Source: Lagopus muta (Eukaryota; Chordata; Aves; Galliformes; Phasianidae). From it: 64,000 bases of DNA. Both the position numbers and the translations under genes were made by a program. Below the pieces are notes generated by a model. The model was not told the DNA's origin and made no database searches. It saw only the letters and a list, made by a program, of their open reading frames with translations. Positions 12,056 to 21,882 of the stretch are shown in pieces (within the stretch, counting starts at the first letter, position 1; each line of letters starts with the position of its first letter). The DNA lies in NCBI RefSeq assembly GCF_023343835.1, contig NC_064449.1, forward strand, positions 1 to 64,000. The letters run 5' to 3'.

Positions 12056-13310
12056 CTGCAACACCGAGAGACAGATGAGCCACAAAGGAGACTCGCCTTA
12101 CTGTCAGTAACGTGCTATCCAGCAGTGCCATGCTGCTGAGAGGTGTGATTCCTGCGTATGGGAGGAGAGAAGCGCAGAGTGCAGTGCTGTTCTCCACCTA
12201 CCAAGTCATTTTCTCAGGATGCCAAACACCCAGGCACAGAGTGCTTTTCTAACTAAACCCTTCCAAAGGACACCTTCCAAATCTGATATCTACATTGATT
12301 GTGCCAGAAACGACACAACATGGTACCCAAAGGAGGGGGCAGGGGAGTTCATCCACCTCAGGGCTGGAAGTCCTGGCAATACTGGCTCAATGGAGCCTGT
12401 TAGATCATGCTGGAAACAGCAAGGTTTCTCTTCCGTGACAAGGGGAACGACCACTGCACACTGCATGCCACCAACACCAGGCTTGGAGCTCTGCACCACA
12501 TCCTCCAGGTGCACAGAGACAGCACCAAAGCTGCTGAGATGGGCACAGATGTGACAGAGAGCTCCAGGCACCGCCGCCTTTCTGCTTAGGGCTTCACTTC
12601 CCTCACACTGCTTCCCCAACGGGAACCACAGGGCTTGGACTTGGGGAACAAAGCTTAAGCTGCAAAAAAATCCCCAAAACATCCAGTTCTAACTCCCTCC
12701 AAACACAAAGTGCTTATCTGCGATCTCCCAAGTTTGTTCTTGCTGACAAAATGCATCAGAGCAGACTCTTGCCGTCTCTGAGCCAACGCAGCTCACCGAA
12801 GGCACACTGCCAAGGGCCCACATGCCTGCAGACCTCATCTACCACCCGCTCCGCTTCACCTGCCATGCTCCAAAACCCCGACCAAAACCGTCAGCGCTTG
12901 ACAGCACCAACAGAATACCCACTGGGTATCAGATCCAGACAGGAACAGTCCAAGGGACGAACATCTTTCAGCTCCCTCTGTTCTCCCACAGTCGGGTACC
13001 GACTAGAGGATAACAGGTCCTTCTTTACTGGCGGTCACTCTCCGAGCACCTATCGGCTGCACAAGAGCCAAAGGGCAGCAGGAGGAGGGGACGTGTGCAG
13101 ATGGCCACTGCACTACTAACACCTCTCTCCACACCTACAGCACTCCGAACTTCCAGTGATGTCACAAGCAGAGGCACAGATCCCAGAGCCCGTGTCACAC
13201 AGCAGGGTGGGGTCCACACCAAAAAGGCCGATTTTTAAGGTGTCACTTCACCTGTTATTCATTCTCACTTCATACATGTGCGCCAACTGCACTCCTCCCC
13301 TTTCTCAACC
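12056..13310. other. No feature recognised
   Basis: No further ARID1A-like exon was identified by eye in this 1.25 kb upstream of the first recognisable exon. The next recognisable sequence is the repeat at 13330 and CR1 from about 13412. Confidence 0.45.
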
Positions 13311-13329
13311 TACCCAAGACAACTAAGAC

Positions 13330-13387
13330 CCCAGCCACAGAACCATCTAGTGTGGTTCTGGAGTGGTCCTGTTGCATCCTGCCGCAG
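13330..13387 (+). repeat. 60-bp hairpin-bearing repeat, copy 2
   Basis: Second copy of the repeat at 4630-4689, same orientation, with the same CAGAACCA / TGGTTCTG arms around 'tctagtg'. It abuts the 3'-truncated end of the CR1 copy at 13412. Confidence 0.65.
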
Positions 13388-13411
13388 GCCAGGAAGTACA
13401 GGGGTGAACGT

Positions 13412-15100
13412 ACCCTCACTCCACCATAAAAGGCCACCACATGATCTGCCCCTGGTGAAGCCATGCTGGCTGTCTCCAATCACCTCTTTGTCTCGCATGT
13501 GCCTTAACATAGCTTCTAGGAGGATCTGCTCCATGATCTTCCCAGGCACAGAGGTGAGGCTCACCAGCCTGCACTTCCCTGGGTCTTCCTTTCTCCCTTC
13601 CTTAAAAATGGGATTCTTCAAAAACGTTTCCCTTTTTCCAGTCACTGGGGACTTCACCAGACAGCCATGATTTTTCAAATATGATGGAGAGCAGCTCGGC
13701 AACCACATCTCTTTCAGAACCCTGGGATGGATATCATCCGGCTCCATGGACTTAAACACGTTGAATTGCATGAGGAGGACTTGGACTTGTTTCACTGTTA
13801 CAGTGGGACACAAACCCCTCCCCACACCCTCATCTGGAGGCTCCCGGTCTCGGCAGACACGGGAAGCCTGATTACCTGTGAAGACTGAGGCAAAGCACTC
13901 ATGGAGCACCTCAGCTTTTTCTATGTCTGACGAAGCCAGCTCCCCATAGCCTTTCTTCAGAGAGGGAACACTCTCCTTGGCCTGCCTCTTTCTTCCCATG
14001 TACCTGCAGAACCCCTTCTTGTTATCTTTCACATCCCTCACCAAGTTCAGTTCCATCTGCGCCTTGGCTTTCCTAATCCTATCTCTACACACACGCACAG
14101 CAGCCCTGTATTCCTCCCAGGATACACAACCCTGCTTCCACTCTCTGTGCGTTTCCCTCTTTTCCCACAGTTTAAGCTGCAGGTCCTTGCACAGCCACCA
14201 CGGTCGCCTGCCTCCCCTGCTCCATTTCCTCTGCTGGGGGATGGAGAGCCATTGCACTCTCAGAGGGGTGTCCTTAAAGAGCTGCCAGCTCTGCTCTGTG
14301 CCCATGCCCTTAAGGACACATTTCCCAGGGGATCCCACTCAGCAGTTCCTTGAGCAGTTGGAAGTTTGCTCTCCTAAAGCACAAGGTCCTAACCCTGCTT
14401 TTTGGCAGGCCCGCGTTCCTCCAGATCACAAACTCCACCAAGGCACGGTCTCTACAGCCCGGGCTGCCTCCAATCTTAACCTCTTTGATGTTCTCCTCTG
14501 CATTAGTGAGCACCAGATCCAGTAAGGCTTCACCTCAGGTTGGTCCATCCACTACCTGGACCAGGAAGTTGTCCTCAACAGACTCTCCAGGAATCTCCTG
14601 CATTGTCTGCCACGCGCCGCGCTGCCCTCCCAGCAGGCATCCGGGGGGTTGAAATCCCCCATCAGGACAAGAGCCCGCGAGCACGACACCTCCTGCAGCT
14701 GAAGCAAGAAGGTCTCATCAACAGGCTCCTCCTGATAGGGTGGCCTATAGCGGACCCCAACCACTGCATGCCCTCGGCTGGACCAATCCTTGATTTTTAC
14801 CCACAAGCTCTCGACCCGATCCTGGCTGTTCCTCAGACGCAGCCCTTCACAATCCAGCTACTTCCTAACATACAGGGCAACTCCGCCACCCCTCCTACCC
14901 TGTCCATCCCTTCTGAAAAGCCTGTAGTCCTCAATCAGGGTATTCCAATCATGGCATTCATCCCACCATGTTTCTGTAATAGCAATTAGGCCATGCTTTC
15001 CCAATTGTGCCACAGTTTCTAACTCCTCCTGTTGATTTCCCCATGTGAGCTGCAAGCAGTCCAGGAGACTCCCAGAGCCCACTGACAAGAACTTCCTGGC
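13412..15100 (-). mobile_element. CR1: CR1 LINE, ORF2 fragment (endonuclease end plus RT start)
   Basis: On the minus strand the AP-endonuclease portion is visible at about 14560-15100 (GLIAITETWWDECHDWNTLI, GQGRRGGGVALYVRK). The linker and first reverse-transcriptase motifs follow ([47 protein letters not shown]). The catalytic FADD block is absent because the copy stops near 13412. Frame changes and gaps show an old copy. Confidence 0.85.
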
Positions 15101-15530
15101 CCAGGTATCAGACAAACTGACCAGAGGAGAAGGGTTACTAGGCCAGGAGCTCACAGATTCAGAAGAGATCAATAAAGATATTAAGATTAAAGGCAGGTTG
15201 GGCTGCAGCTACCATGCCCTGGTCATATCTGTGACCCGAAGGAATATGTGCCTGGCAAAGAGCAGTCAGGACCCTGACCTTCAGCAGAGCAAACTTCAGG
15301 CTGCTTAGGGAGTTGCTGTACGAGATCCCCTGGGAAGTTGTCCTTAGGGACAAGGAACGGAGCAGAGCTGGCAGCTCTTTCAGGATGCTCTCTTTCTGAG
15401 GGCACAAGAGCTCTGCAACCTCCGGAATAAGAAATCAAGTAGAGGAGGCAGGAAACTGGCATGGCTGGGCAATTACCTGCTGGTCAGACTGAGGGAAAGA
15501 AGGAATTACAGGCAGTGGAAGCTGGGCTGG
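15101..15530 (+). mobile_element. CR1: CR1 LINE fragment, plus strand
   Basis: Read on the plus strand this gives a degraded CR1 endonuclease-to-linker segment, with blocks such as TDSEEINKDIKIKGRLGCS and a following 'WQLFQDAL'-like region. It lies head-on between two minus-strand CR1 pieces, so three separate events are needed. Confidence 0.65.
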
Positions 15531-15539
15531 GTGGCCTTG

Positions 15540-16065
15540 GATGAACACAGAGGCTCTGTCACACACTGCCCGCACTGACTCGACTCTCCCACTGCAGACA
15601 CTGATCACCGTGATGAGATCCTCTCTCAGCCTTCTCTTCTCCAGACTGAACAGCCCCAGCTCTCCCAGTTTCTCCTCGCAGGGGAGATGCTCCAAGCCCA
15701 TTATCACCTTTGCGGCCCTCCATTGGACTCTCTCCAGCAGTTCCCTCTCTCTTGCGCACGGAGGAGCCCAGAACCGGACATCGCACTGCAGCTGCGGCCT
15801 CACCAGAGGACAGCAGAGGGGAGGACGGCCTCCCTCCACCTGCCAGCCACGCTCTGCAATGCACCCTAGGATCCCATTGGCCTTCTTGGCCACCAGGGCA
15901 CGCTGCTGGCTCACGGCCAACCTGTTGTCCACCAGGACCCCCAGGTCCTTCTCCACAGAGCTCCAGCCCCTGACTGTGCTCTTGCACGCAGTCCTTATTC
16001 CCCAGCTGCAAGACTCTACACTTGCTCTTGCTGATCTTCATCAGGTTCAACTTCAATCAATTTCC
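15540..16065 (-). mobile_element. CR1: CR1 LINE, C-terminal ORF2 fragment
   Basis: The minus-strand frame reads MEKDLGVLVDNRLAVSQQRA, ERELLERVQWRAAKVIMGLE and [20 protein letters not shown], the standard CR1 C-terminal region. The 3' tail itself is missing. Confidence 0.88.
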
Positions 16066-17608
16066 AGAAGAAATGGCTTAATATATCTTAATATATCTTC
16101 ATTCAGAATAGCGTTGTCCTGATGAAAAAACATGTGTTTTCGTTGTGTCTTTGATCACAAAAAGTCAGTACGGATTTTAGAAAAAAGTCTGTCTTGTTAA
16201 TAATCAAATGTTAGTTTCTTAATGAGAGAGTCAAGGATGCCAAAGCACGTGCCAAAGCAACAGAAATGTTTTTGTAATACTGTGCAAGTCCCAAGGCTTT
16301 TGAATTCTTCTTTTGAATTCTCAGAAAGCATTCTGAGCAGTTTGGCCAACTTAGCAAAAATGAACAGACTGCCACCAGGAAAGCTGGGTAGTCCTTTGAC
16401 AGAAAAGGTCTTTGGCAAATGTTCTAATTTTATAAAAACACAATTTACCCTAACAAATCTGAAAGAACATTCACAGCTGCCTGTAAAAACAATTCGTAGA
16501 GCAACTGATAAATTTCCAACCAACTCCACGACGAGGCTGTTAAGTTCAGCCCACAAATATTTAGCAGTCATAACAGACCAGAATTAAAACACTAAAACGC
16601 TACATCCCATTTCCATGGTGATAGCAGAGCAGCAACCATCATTTATACGGACTTAGTCTTTACTTATGTAAAAAAATCTACAACTAATCTAGTGTAAGAT
16701 AAAGTATGTGAGAAATTCATAAATCATTTCCACATTCAGGATGCAAATCTGGAACATACAGCAAGTGAGTGAGCCTGGTGGAATGCTATTTAACCAAGCT
16801 GTAAGGAAAATCTTGAAGATGAATGACATTCATAGCGGAAAACACAAAAGGTTGGTACTCTCAGCTTCCTCCAGACTTGCTAAAAAAGAGAGAAAGTGAC
16901 AAAGAGGAGACCAAGATCAGGGGATGTGCTTAAATCCTAGCAGCAATTGCAGCACTGCATACAGCCCGCAGTTCAGGTAACAGGCTGAAGAGCTACACAG
17001 CGCAGTGTGAAAGCTGAATCTTCAAGTGCTTTTCTGCTCCCCACAGAACAGCAAAATGTGGAGCCAATAACTTTTGTGAAGCTCATCTGAATATGTGTCC
17101 CATCTGATGCCACTGGCTTCAGCAGAGCTGACTGCTTCAGTGAGCCAAACCAATTCAATTATTTGATATGGAAGCGCTTCAGTTCTGCTTACTATTTTCA
17201 GGAGCTGTACAGATGCCAGCATGGACAAAAACATACTTATTTCCGGGAATCCCAAGCATGTCAATACTTTCCCAACAGAACCTCGCAGGTTTCCCACACA
17301 ATACATCACAAGGAGGTCCTGCCCCCTAAAACTACAGCACGTGACTTCCCGACCAAACTTCACACTGCTAAGAAGTGCCAGAACTCCATTCTGTCACAGA
17401 ACTAAGGTGAGTTACAAATTTGGTTAATGCCCTCTATCTATTCATATGCGCTTTTTCTCCAGTCTGCTCAGTTTTATACTTAACATCCCCAGCTGCACTG
17501 AACTGTGGATGAGAATTTAAACCTTAGATGTTATTTTAACAAAATATGTCTCACCCTATAAGGCATCATAAGAAAAATTAGAAAAGAGAAATAAGCATGA
17601 AGGGCAAT
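16066..17608. other. No feature recognised
   Basis: AT-richer spacer DNA between the CR1 cluster and the right arm. Two frames of about 110-120 codons (16222-16587 plus strand, 17022-17363 minus strand) have no recognisable domain and I do not call them genes. Confidence 0.45.
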
Positions 17609-19560
17609 GAACTCTTACCCATCATGAGCAGAGGGTGAGAAATCTTACTCAGAATCCACAACGACAAACGATACTTCCATGCTGATTGCATTCCATGCCA
17701 CAGAACGGCCAAAAGCTCCATCAGCCAAGCACTGGCAGAAAACAAAAGTACACATTTTTAGCATTTCATCATGAATTAAAAGTATAGACTCAGTTTACTA
17801 TTAAAAGGGAAAAAAAAATCACTATACACATATACATTAGTCTCCAAGTTGCCAGGCATCAGTTGTCAATGGAGAAAAGCCACATTTGACATCTGCTTCT
17901 ATAGCAGAGTCCATCTGGCTTTTAAAAGTTATTCTCTTGAGGATAAAGACGTTCCAGTGCTTTGTCCTTACGAAGCACTTCATGATACGCATCGAATTTG
18001 GCAGCCAGCAGAAGAGAAGACCTCCTAAGGGAGGCCTTCAGTATCTCAAGGGGGGCTGCAGAAAGCAAGGGACAGATCTTTAGATTGGACATAAGGATGA
18101 AGTCCGTTACAATAAGCGTGGCACTGGAACAGGGACACTGAGGGCCCCTGGGGCTCTCCAGAGCCCTGAGCACTGGGCGTCAGGGCCTGGGGATGGATGG
18201 GATGGAGGGCACCATCCCCCACCCCTTTCCAGGGGGACCACTGCCACCCCCAGACCTTCCCTCGTGCTCTGTGGTGCAGAGGAGGAGGGTCTCGAGCTGA
18301 CTACGGATGGCCCAGGGTCACTGTGGAGGTGGGACAGGGGCTGTGGCTGCTGTCCCCAGGGGACCCACATCCTGCCCCGGGCTACTGCCAGCCCTCCTCC
18401 TGCCCAAAGTCCTGGGGCACAAACCCTGCACGGACAAGGCTTCTCCATGGTCAGTGACACCTTCCGACATCCTCTGCTGACCAATGGAGCCCTCTGAAGA
18501 AGAAGGAAGACCCTGATGATCGCTGACATCCTCCAGTGATCAATGAAGACCTCAGCAAAGCCACACTCTGTGTGTCTGCATCCTTGTCCCCATGCTCAGC
18601 AGGAACCGCTCACATCTGTCCCTGCCTGGCAGAGGCCACCCCTAGGTGCTTGAGGGGTCCCCAGCTCCGTGCCCCGCACTCCACGTCCTGCACCCGTGGA
18701 TCTCTCCATCTCCTCTGTGCTGCCCCCTCCAAAATCCTAAAGGACGGAGCACCCCATGCCGCCTAGCAGCCCCAGTACCTGCCCTCTGCTCTCTCCCAAT
18801 TCCTCCTTCCAGTTCCTGCCAAACCCTTCACCCTCTGTTCCACCTCCATGAGCACGATGTCCCCAGGTCACTCTCCTTTTACCCCCTCCCTTATCGCAGC
18901 CAATTGCCCCTCACTTGGATCTGCTTCAGCCCTCCTCCTTCAGTCCCACTTCCCCTCCATCACTACCCAACATGGAGTCCCCAAATCCCCTCTCTCAGGC
19001 ACCTCAAATCTCCTCTCTGATGACCGATGACACCCTCTGTTGATTAATGAAGCCCTCTGAGCGTCAGTGAAGATCTCTGATGATCAGTGGAGCCCTCTGA
19101 CAGCCAACAAAGCCTTCAGATGACCACTGACAATCTGATAGTAAACTGAGCCCCCGATGATCAGCGGGCTGCTGCTTCAAGTGCAGGAAAGGGAAGTGAA
19201 GGGAGAGAAAGAATATTTTGACATCATTTGGTTGAAAGCATCATGGTATAAAGACTTCTTAGGATTTAACCAAGCACAGAATTTGGAGAGAAGTGTGAGT
19301 GCATCACGCTTGAGTGTGCTGCCCGGTGCCCGGGACCGGCTGCCTGATTCTAATCCTCCTCCAAGAGGTTCGGCTGCTCCACAGCGATGCCGACCTGCTC
19401 CTCGTGGAGGTGCTGCTGTGCGGGCATTTGAACTCCGCTTGGGGTGGGCTGCATTGCCGTCCCACGCGTCCCCGCCCTCCTCGTCCTCTGCCCGCAGCCC
19501 CAGCCGGGGCCCGGCCGCCCCGGGGCCCTGGAAGTGGAGCGGGCGCACGGCGCGGGGCAG
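17609..19560. repeat. Right arm of the ~1.95 kb inverted repeat
   Basis: This 1,952-bp segment is the reverse complement of 1163-3120 with about five substitutions and one 6-bp length difference. Matching stops abruptly at both ends: inside at 17609 after 'gaac', outside at 19560 after 'ggggcag'. Its outer end lies within the CpG island, whose remainder (19561 onward) has no left-hand counterpart until the 70-bp match at 21119-21188. Confidence 0.93.
17922..18055 (-). CDS. Exon-like segment, right copy, open
   Basis: Minus-strand counterpart of 2668-2801. After the acceptor tttctgcag the frame is open through LEILKASLRRSSLLLAAKF and DAYHEVLRKDKALERLYPQE to a TAA. The left copy has TAG in place of one lysine codon, so this is the better-preserved version. 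A second exon-like segment on the same strand at about 17649-17731 matches 2998-3080. I do not recognise the family; whether the segment is translated is unproven. Confidence 0.35.
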
Positions 19561-20420
19561 CGCCGCGGGCGGGCGAGCCGGGCCGGGCCGGGCCAGGGCC
19601 ATGCGGGACGCGCGCGGAGATGACGCAATGACGGCGCGACCGCGGCCGGAACGGAGCCCGCTCGGAGCGCCCGCCCCAGCCGGCGGACTGACCAATGGCA
19701 GCGCGGAGGAGGGGGGGCGAGCGCGGGCTCTCCGCCAATGGCGGCCGCGGACAGGGGGTCGGTATGATGGCGGAGCCGCGGAGCTCCGCGCGGGGGAAGT
19801 GGTGCTTAGCCGCCCCGCCGCCCCGCCGCCCCGCCGCCCCACGTCGTCGCCGCCGCCGCCCGCCCCGTGCAGGTAGGTGCGGAGAGGACGGGGCCAGGCT
19901 GCACCCGGCGGTGCCCAGCAGCGGGACCGGAGGAACTGGGCACACGCTGCAGCGCAGCAGGTTTCCCCGCAGGGCTGCCACGGCCGCGCTGCTTCCCCGT
20001 TTTGGGTAACACTACTGGATATATATGGCTGGGCTAATGAATGTATCGAGACCCCACTGTGGCGCGCAAGGTAGGAGGAGCGATCCCCCTTGCACCCGGC
20101 GTGTGGCGCAGCGCTGAAAGAAAGACGTCTCTGCTCTCCTAACCTGACGTGGGTTCAAGAGTTTGATTCCGCAGATCAGTTGGGCACCCCAGATGGGACA
20201 CTCTCTGTTCGGCTGCAGGACCAGTTGAGGAGGGAGACGCCTTTGGCGCGCCCCGAGAATTCTTGGAAGGACTCCCCCTGCTCATCCGATCACTGCGGGG
20301 ACAGACGGGGACCATCTGGAAGCGGACCAGGTACGTTTAAAGGGAAGGCTCCGTAAAGGCGTACGCAGGAGCCGGGTACTCCGTCAGACGTGAGGGGCCG
20401 CCCCACGCGGGAGGGCTTTA
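19320..20420. promoter_or_regulatory. CpG island with promoter motifs
   Basis: Very high GC with dense CpG. Two CCAAT boxes stand at about 19691-19696 and 19735-19740, a tandem CRE/ATF-like stretch TGACGCAATGACG at about 19621-19633, and a YY1-like ATGATGGCGG at 19764. The island probably serves the plus-strand exon at 19764 and possibly minus-strand transcription into the right arm. The left inverted-repeat copy carries only its first ~240 bases. Confidence 0.75.
19764..19872 (+). CDS. Candidate first exon at the CpG island
   Basis: Two in-frame ATGs (19764, 19767) in a GCGG context open a 36-codon frame, MMAEPRSSARGKWCLAAPPP and then an Arg/Pro-rich run, ending at a consensus donor (CAG|GTAGGT). 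A possible next exon at 22052-22129 (acceptor caatgcag, donor GTAAGT) would hit a stop in the implied frame. The first exon may therefore be untranslated, or the true second exon may be elsewhere. I recognise no gene. Confidence 0.3.
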
Positions 20421-20513
20421 CCCTGAAGGTGGACTAGTGCAGGGGTGCGGGACGGGAAGGTAATGACCGGGAAGGACAGGTGCCTTGTAGCACTGTGTAT
20501 GATTGCAGGGATT

Positions 20514-20638
20514 GTGGGTTCGAGCCCCACCTCTGGCTAGCACTTGTAAGCTAGGCTCGCGCTTGGGCACTGGTAATCACGAGTTCATAACCATCTAGAA
20601 CTCATGTCAATTCCAGGGATTGTGGGTTAGAGTCCCAC
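20514..20638 (+). other. Two tRNA T-arm-like hairpins
   Basis: Two perfect 5-bp stems with 7-base loops, GTGGG-TTCGAGC-CCCAC at 20514-20530 and GTGGG-TTAGAGT-CCCAC at 20622-20638, each preceded by 'cagggatt'. The first has a canonical RNA polymerase III B box (GGTTCGAGCCC). No A box, anticodon arm or matching acceptor stem is visible, so this is not called a tRNA gene. Confidence 0.4.
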
Positions 20639-21118
20639 CCCGAGTTAGTGAGGTACAGTGCTGACAGCTGTCAAGTGATAACCTGCATCATTGCAGCCGC
20701 GGCAGTAGGAATAATGATCTGCGCTGTTGTTGCCATCTGCTGCAAATGTCCAGCGCTGTGTGTTTGAACAACTGCTATTGGTATATTTGGGATTTTAATT
20801 TGAGGAAGCTACTGAGTTTAACTTTTTTTTTTTAAATGAGCATATTTGTAGGAGAATTCAGGATCTCTCCTGAAGTGCATGTATTGTGCATGTATTTGAT
20901 GTGATAAATCTTAAGCCCTGACTTGAGCCCTTTTTGCTCATCTGTGTACAGATGCACTATTTTAGGCCAGCCTCTGTTTTCTGTAAGACTCCGTTATTGA
21001 AGTGTATTTGCATGCTGTGGCTGTGAAGTTCAAGGTCCTGGCGACAGATTGCATTGAGGACCAGGTCAGAAGACATGGAAAATGGGGCCTTGTCAACTCC
21101 CTTGACTGCTTCTTAAAA

Positions 21119-21188
21119 CGAGTCCTGGCAGATGGCTGCTTAGAGCTGTATTCTCTGCTTTATTGATGTGCACATAAAAGACTGGTGC
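21119..21188 (+). repeat. Segment homologous to 1090-1162
   Basis: Inverted counterpart of the segment flanking the left arm, about 65 of 70 bases alike. See the entry at 1090. Confidence 0.75.
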
Positions 21189-21308
21189 TGCAGCTGACTG
21201 CAGGTCCTGTTATTCCATCCCCACAAAAGATATTCTGAGAATCTGTGTTTTTCTGTTCCTATTATTAGTGTTACTTCATTATTAGGATGATGGCTTATTG
21301 AGGAACGT

Positions 21309-21882
21309 AGACTGCTCTGAAAGGAATGCCTCCTATTTATTTCCACAGAAATGACAATGGATACATAGGGCGAGTTCTCAGCTACAAAGCTGTTTTTCAA
21401 CATGGTCACCACCATTAACTATCGTTTTGTTGATTTTTGTTTTTTTCCTCCAGTGTTGAGTGAGAGCCTGCGTGCTGTGCTTGTTTAAAAAGAAATCATA
21501 ATAATTAAAATAAATCCGTTTGCTGTCTGGGTGGCTTGTCTTGCATTGCTGCTGCCACTGCTGAAACACACCACCTCTGCTTCACTGTGCTCACCTCCAC
21601 GTGTTGGGCTTCATAAATGTTCTGCAGGCATTGATGGATGTCAGCGGTGCGATTTTTTCAGTGTGGAGGAGTTCAGGGACACCCTGTGTTCCATGAGCAC
21701 TTCCATGTCAGGTGCTGTGCTGTCATTCTGGCCCTCTGCTGCCGTCTGTGGCATGGCTGCAAAATGTAACTGAGTGCTGACAGGAAGGTTCAGCCTCTGC
21801 TGTCATCTCACCAGCGTCCACCTGTGATGTTGTGGGCTGGCTTTATAGGACAGGAGGCATTACTTTTGGATCAGCCCTTGTA
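21309..21882. mobile_element. Galluhop-like mariner, non-autonomous remnant
   Basis: The ends are imperfect terminal inverted repeats: 'ctctgaaaggaatgcctcc' near 21314-21332 and 'ggaggcattacttttggatc' near 21853-21872. TA lies at both borders, as for Tc1/mariner insertions. The interior has the family's 'acatggtcaccaccatta' block at about 21399-21416. At about 574 bp it has no transposase frame. Confidence 0.82.

Noticed and set aside
20514-20530. A tRNA gene
   Set aside because: Only the T arm is present; no A box, anticodon arm or acceptor stem could be found.
1163-21118. Left inverted-repeat copy as a spliced retrocopy of the right locus
   Set aside because: The missing 1.56 kb is not bounded by GT-AG on either strand and there is no poly(A) tail; a deletion with 2-bp microhomology fits better.
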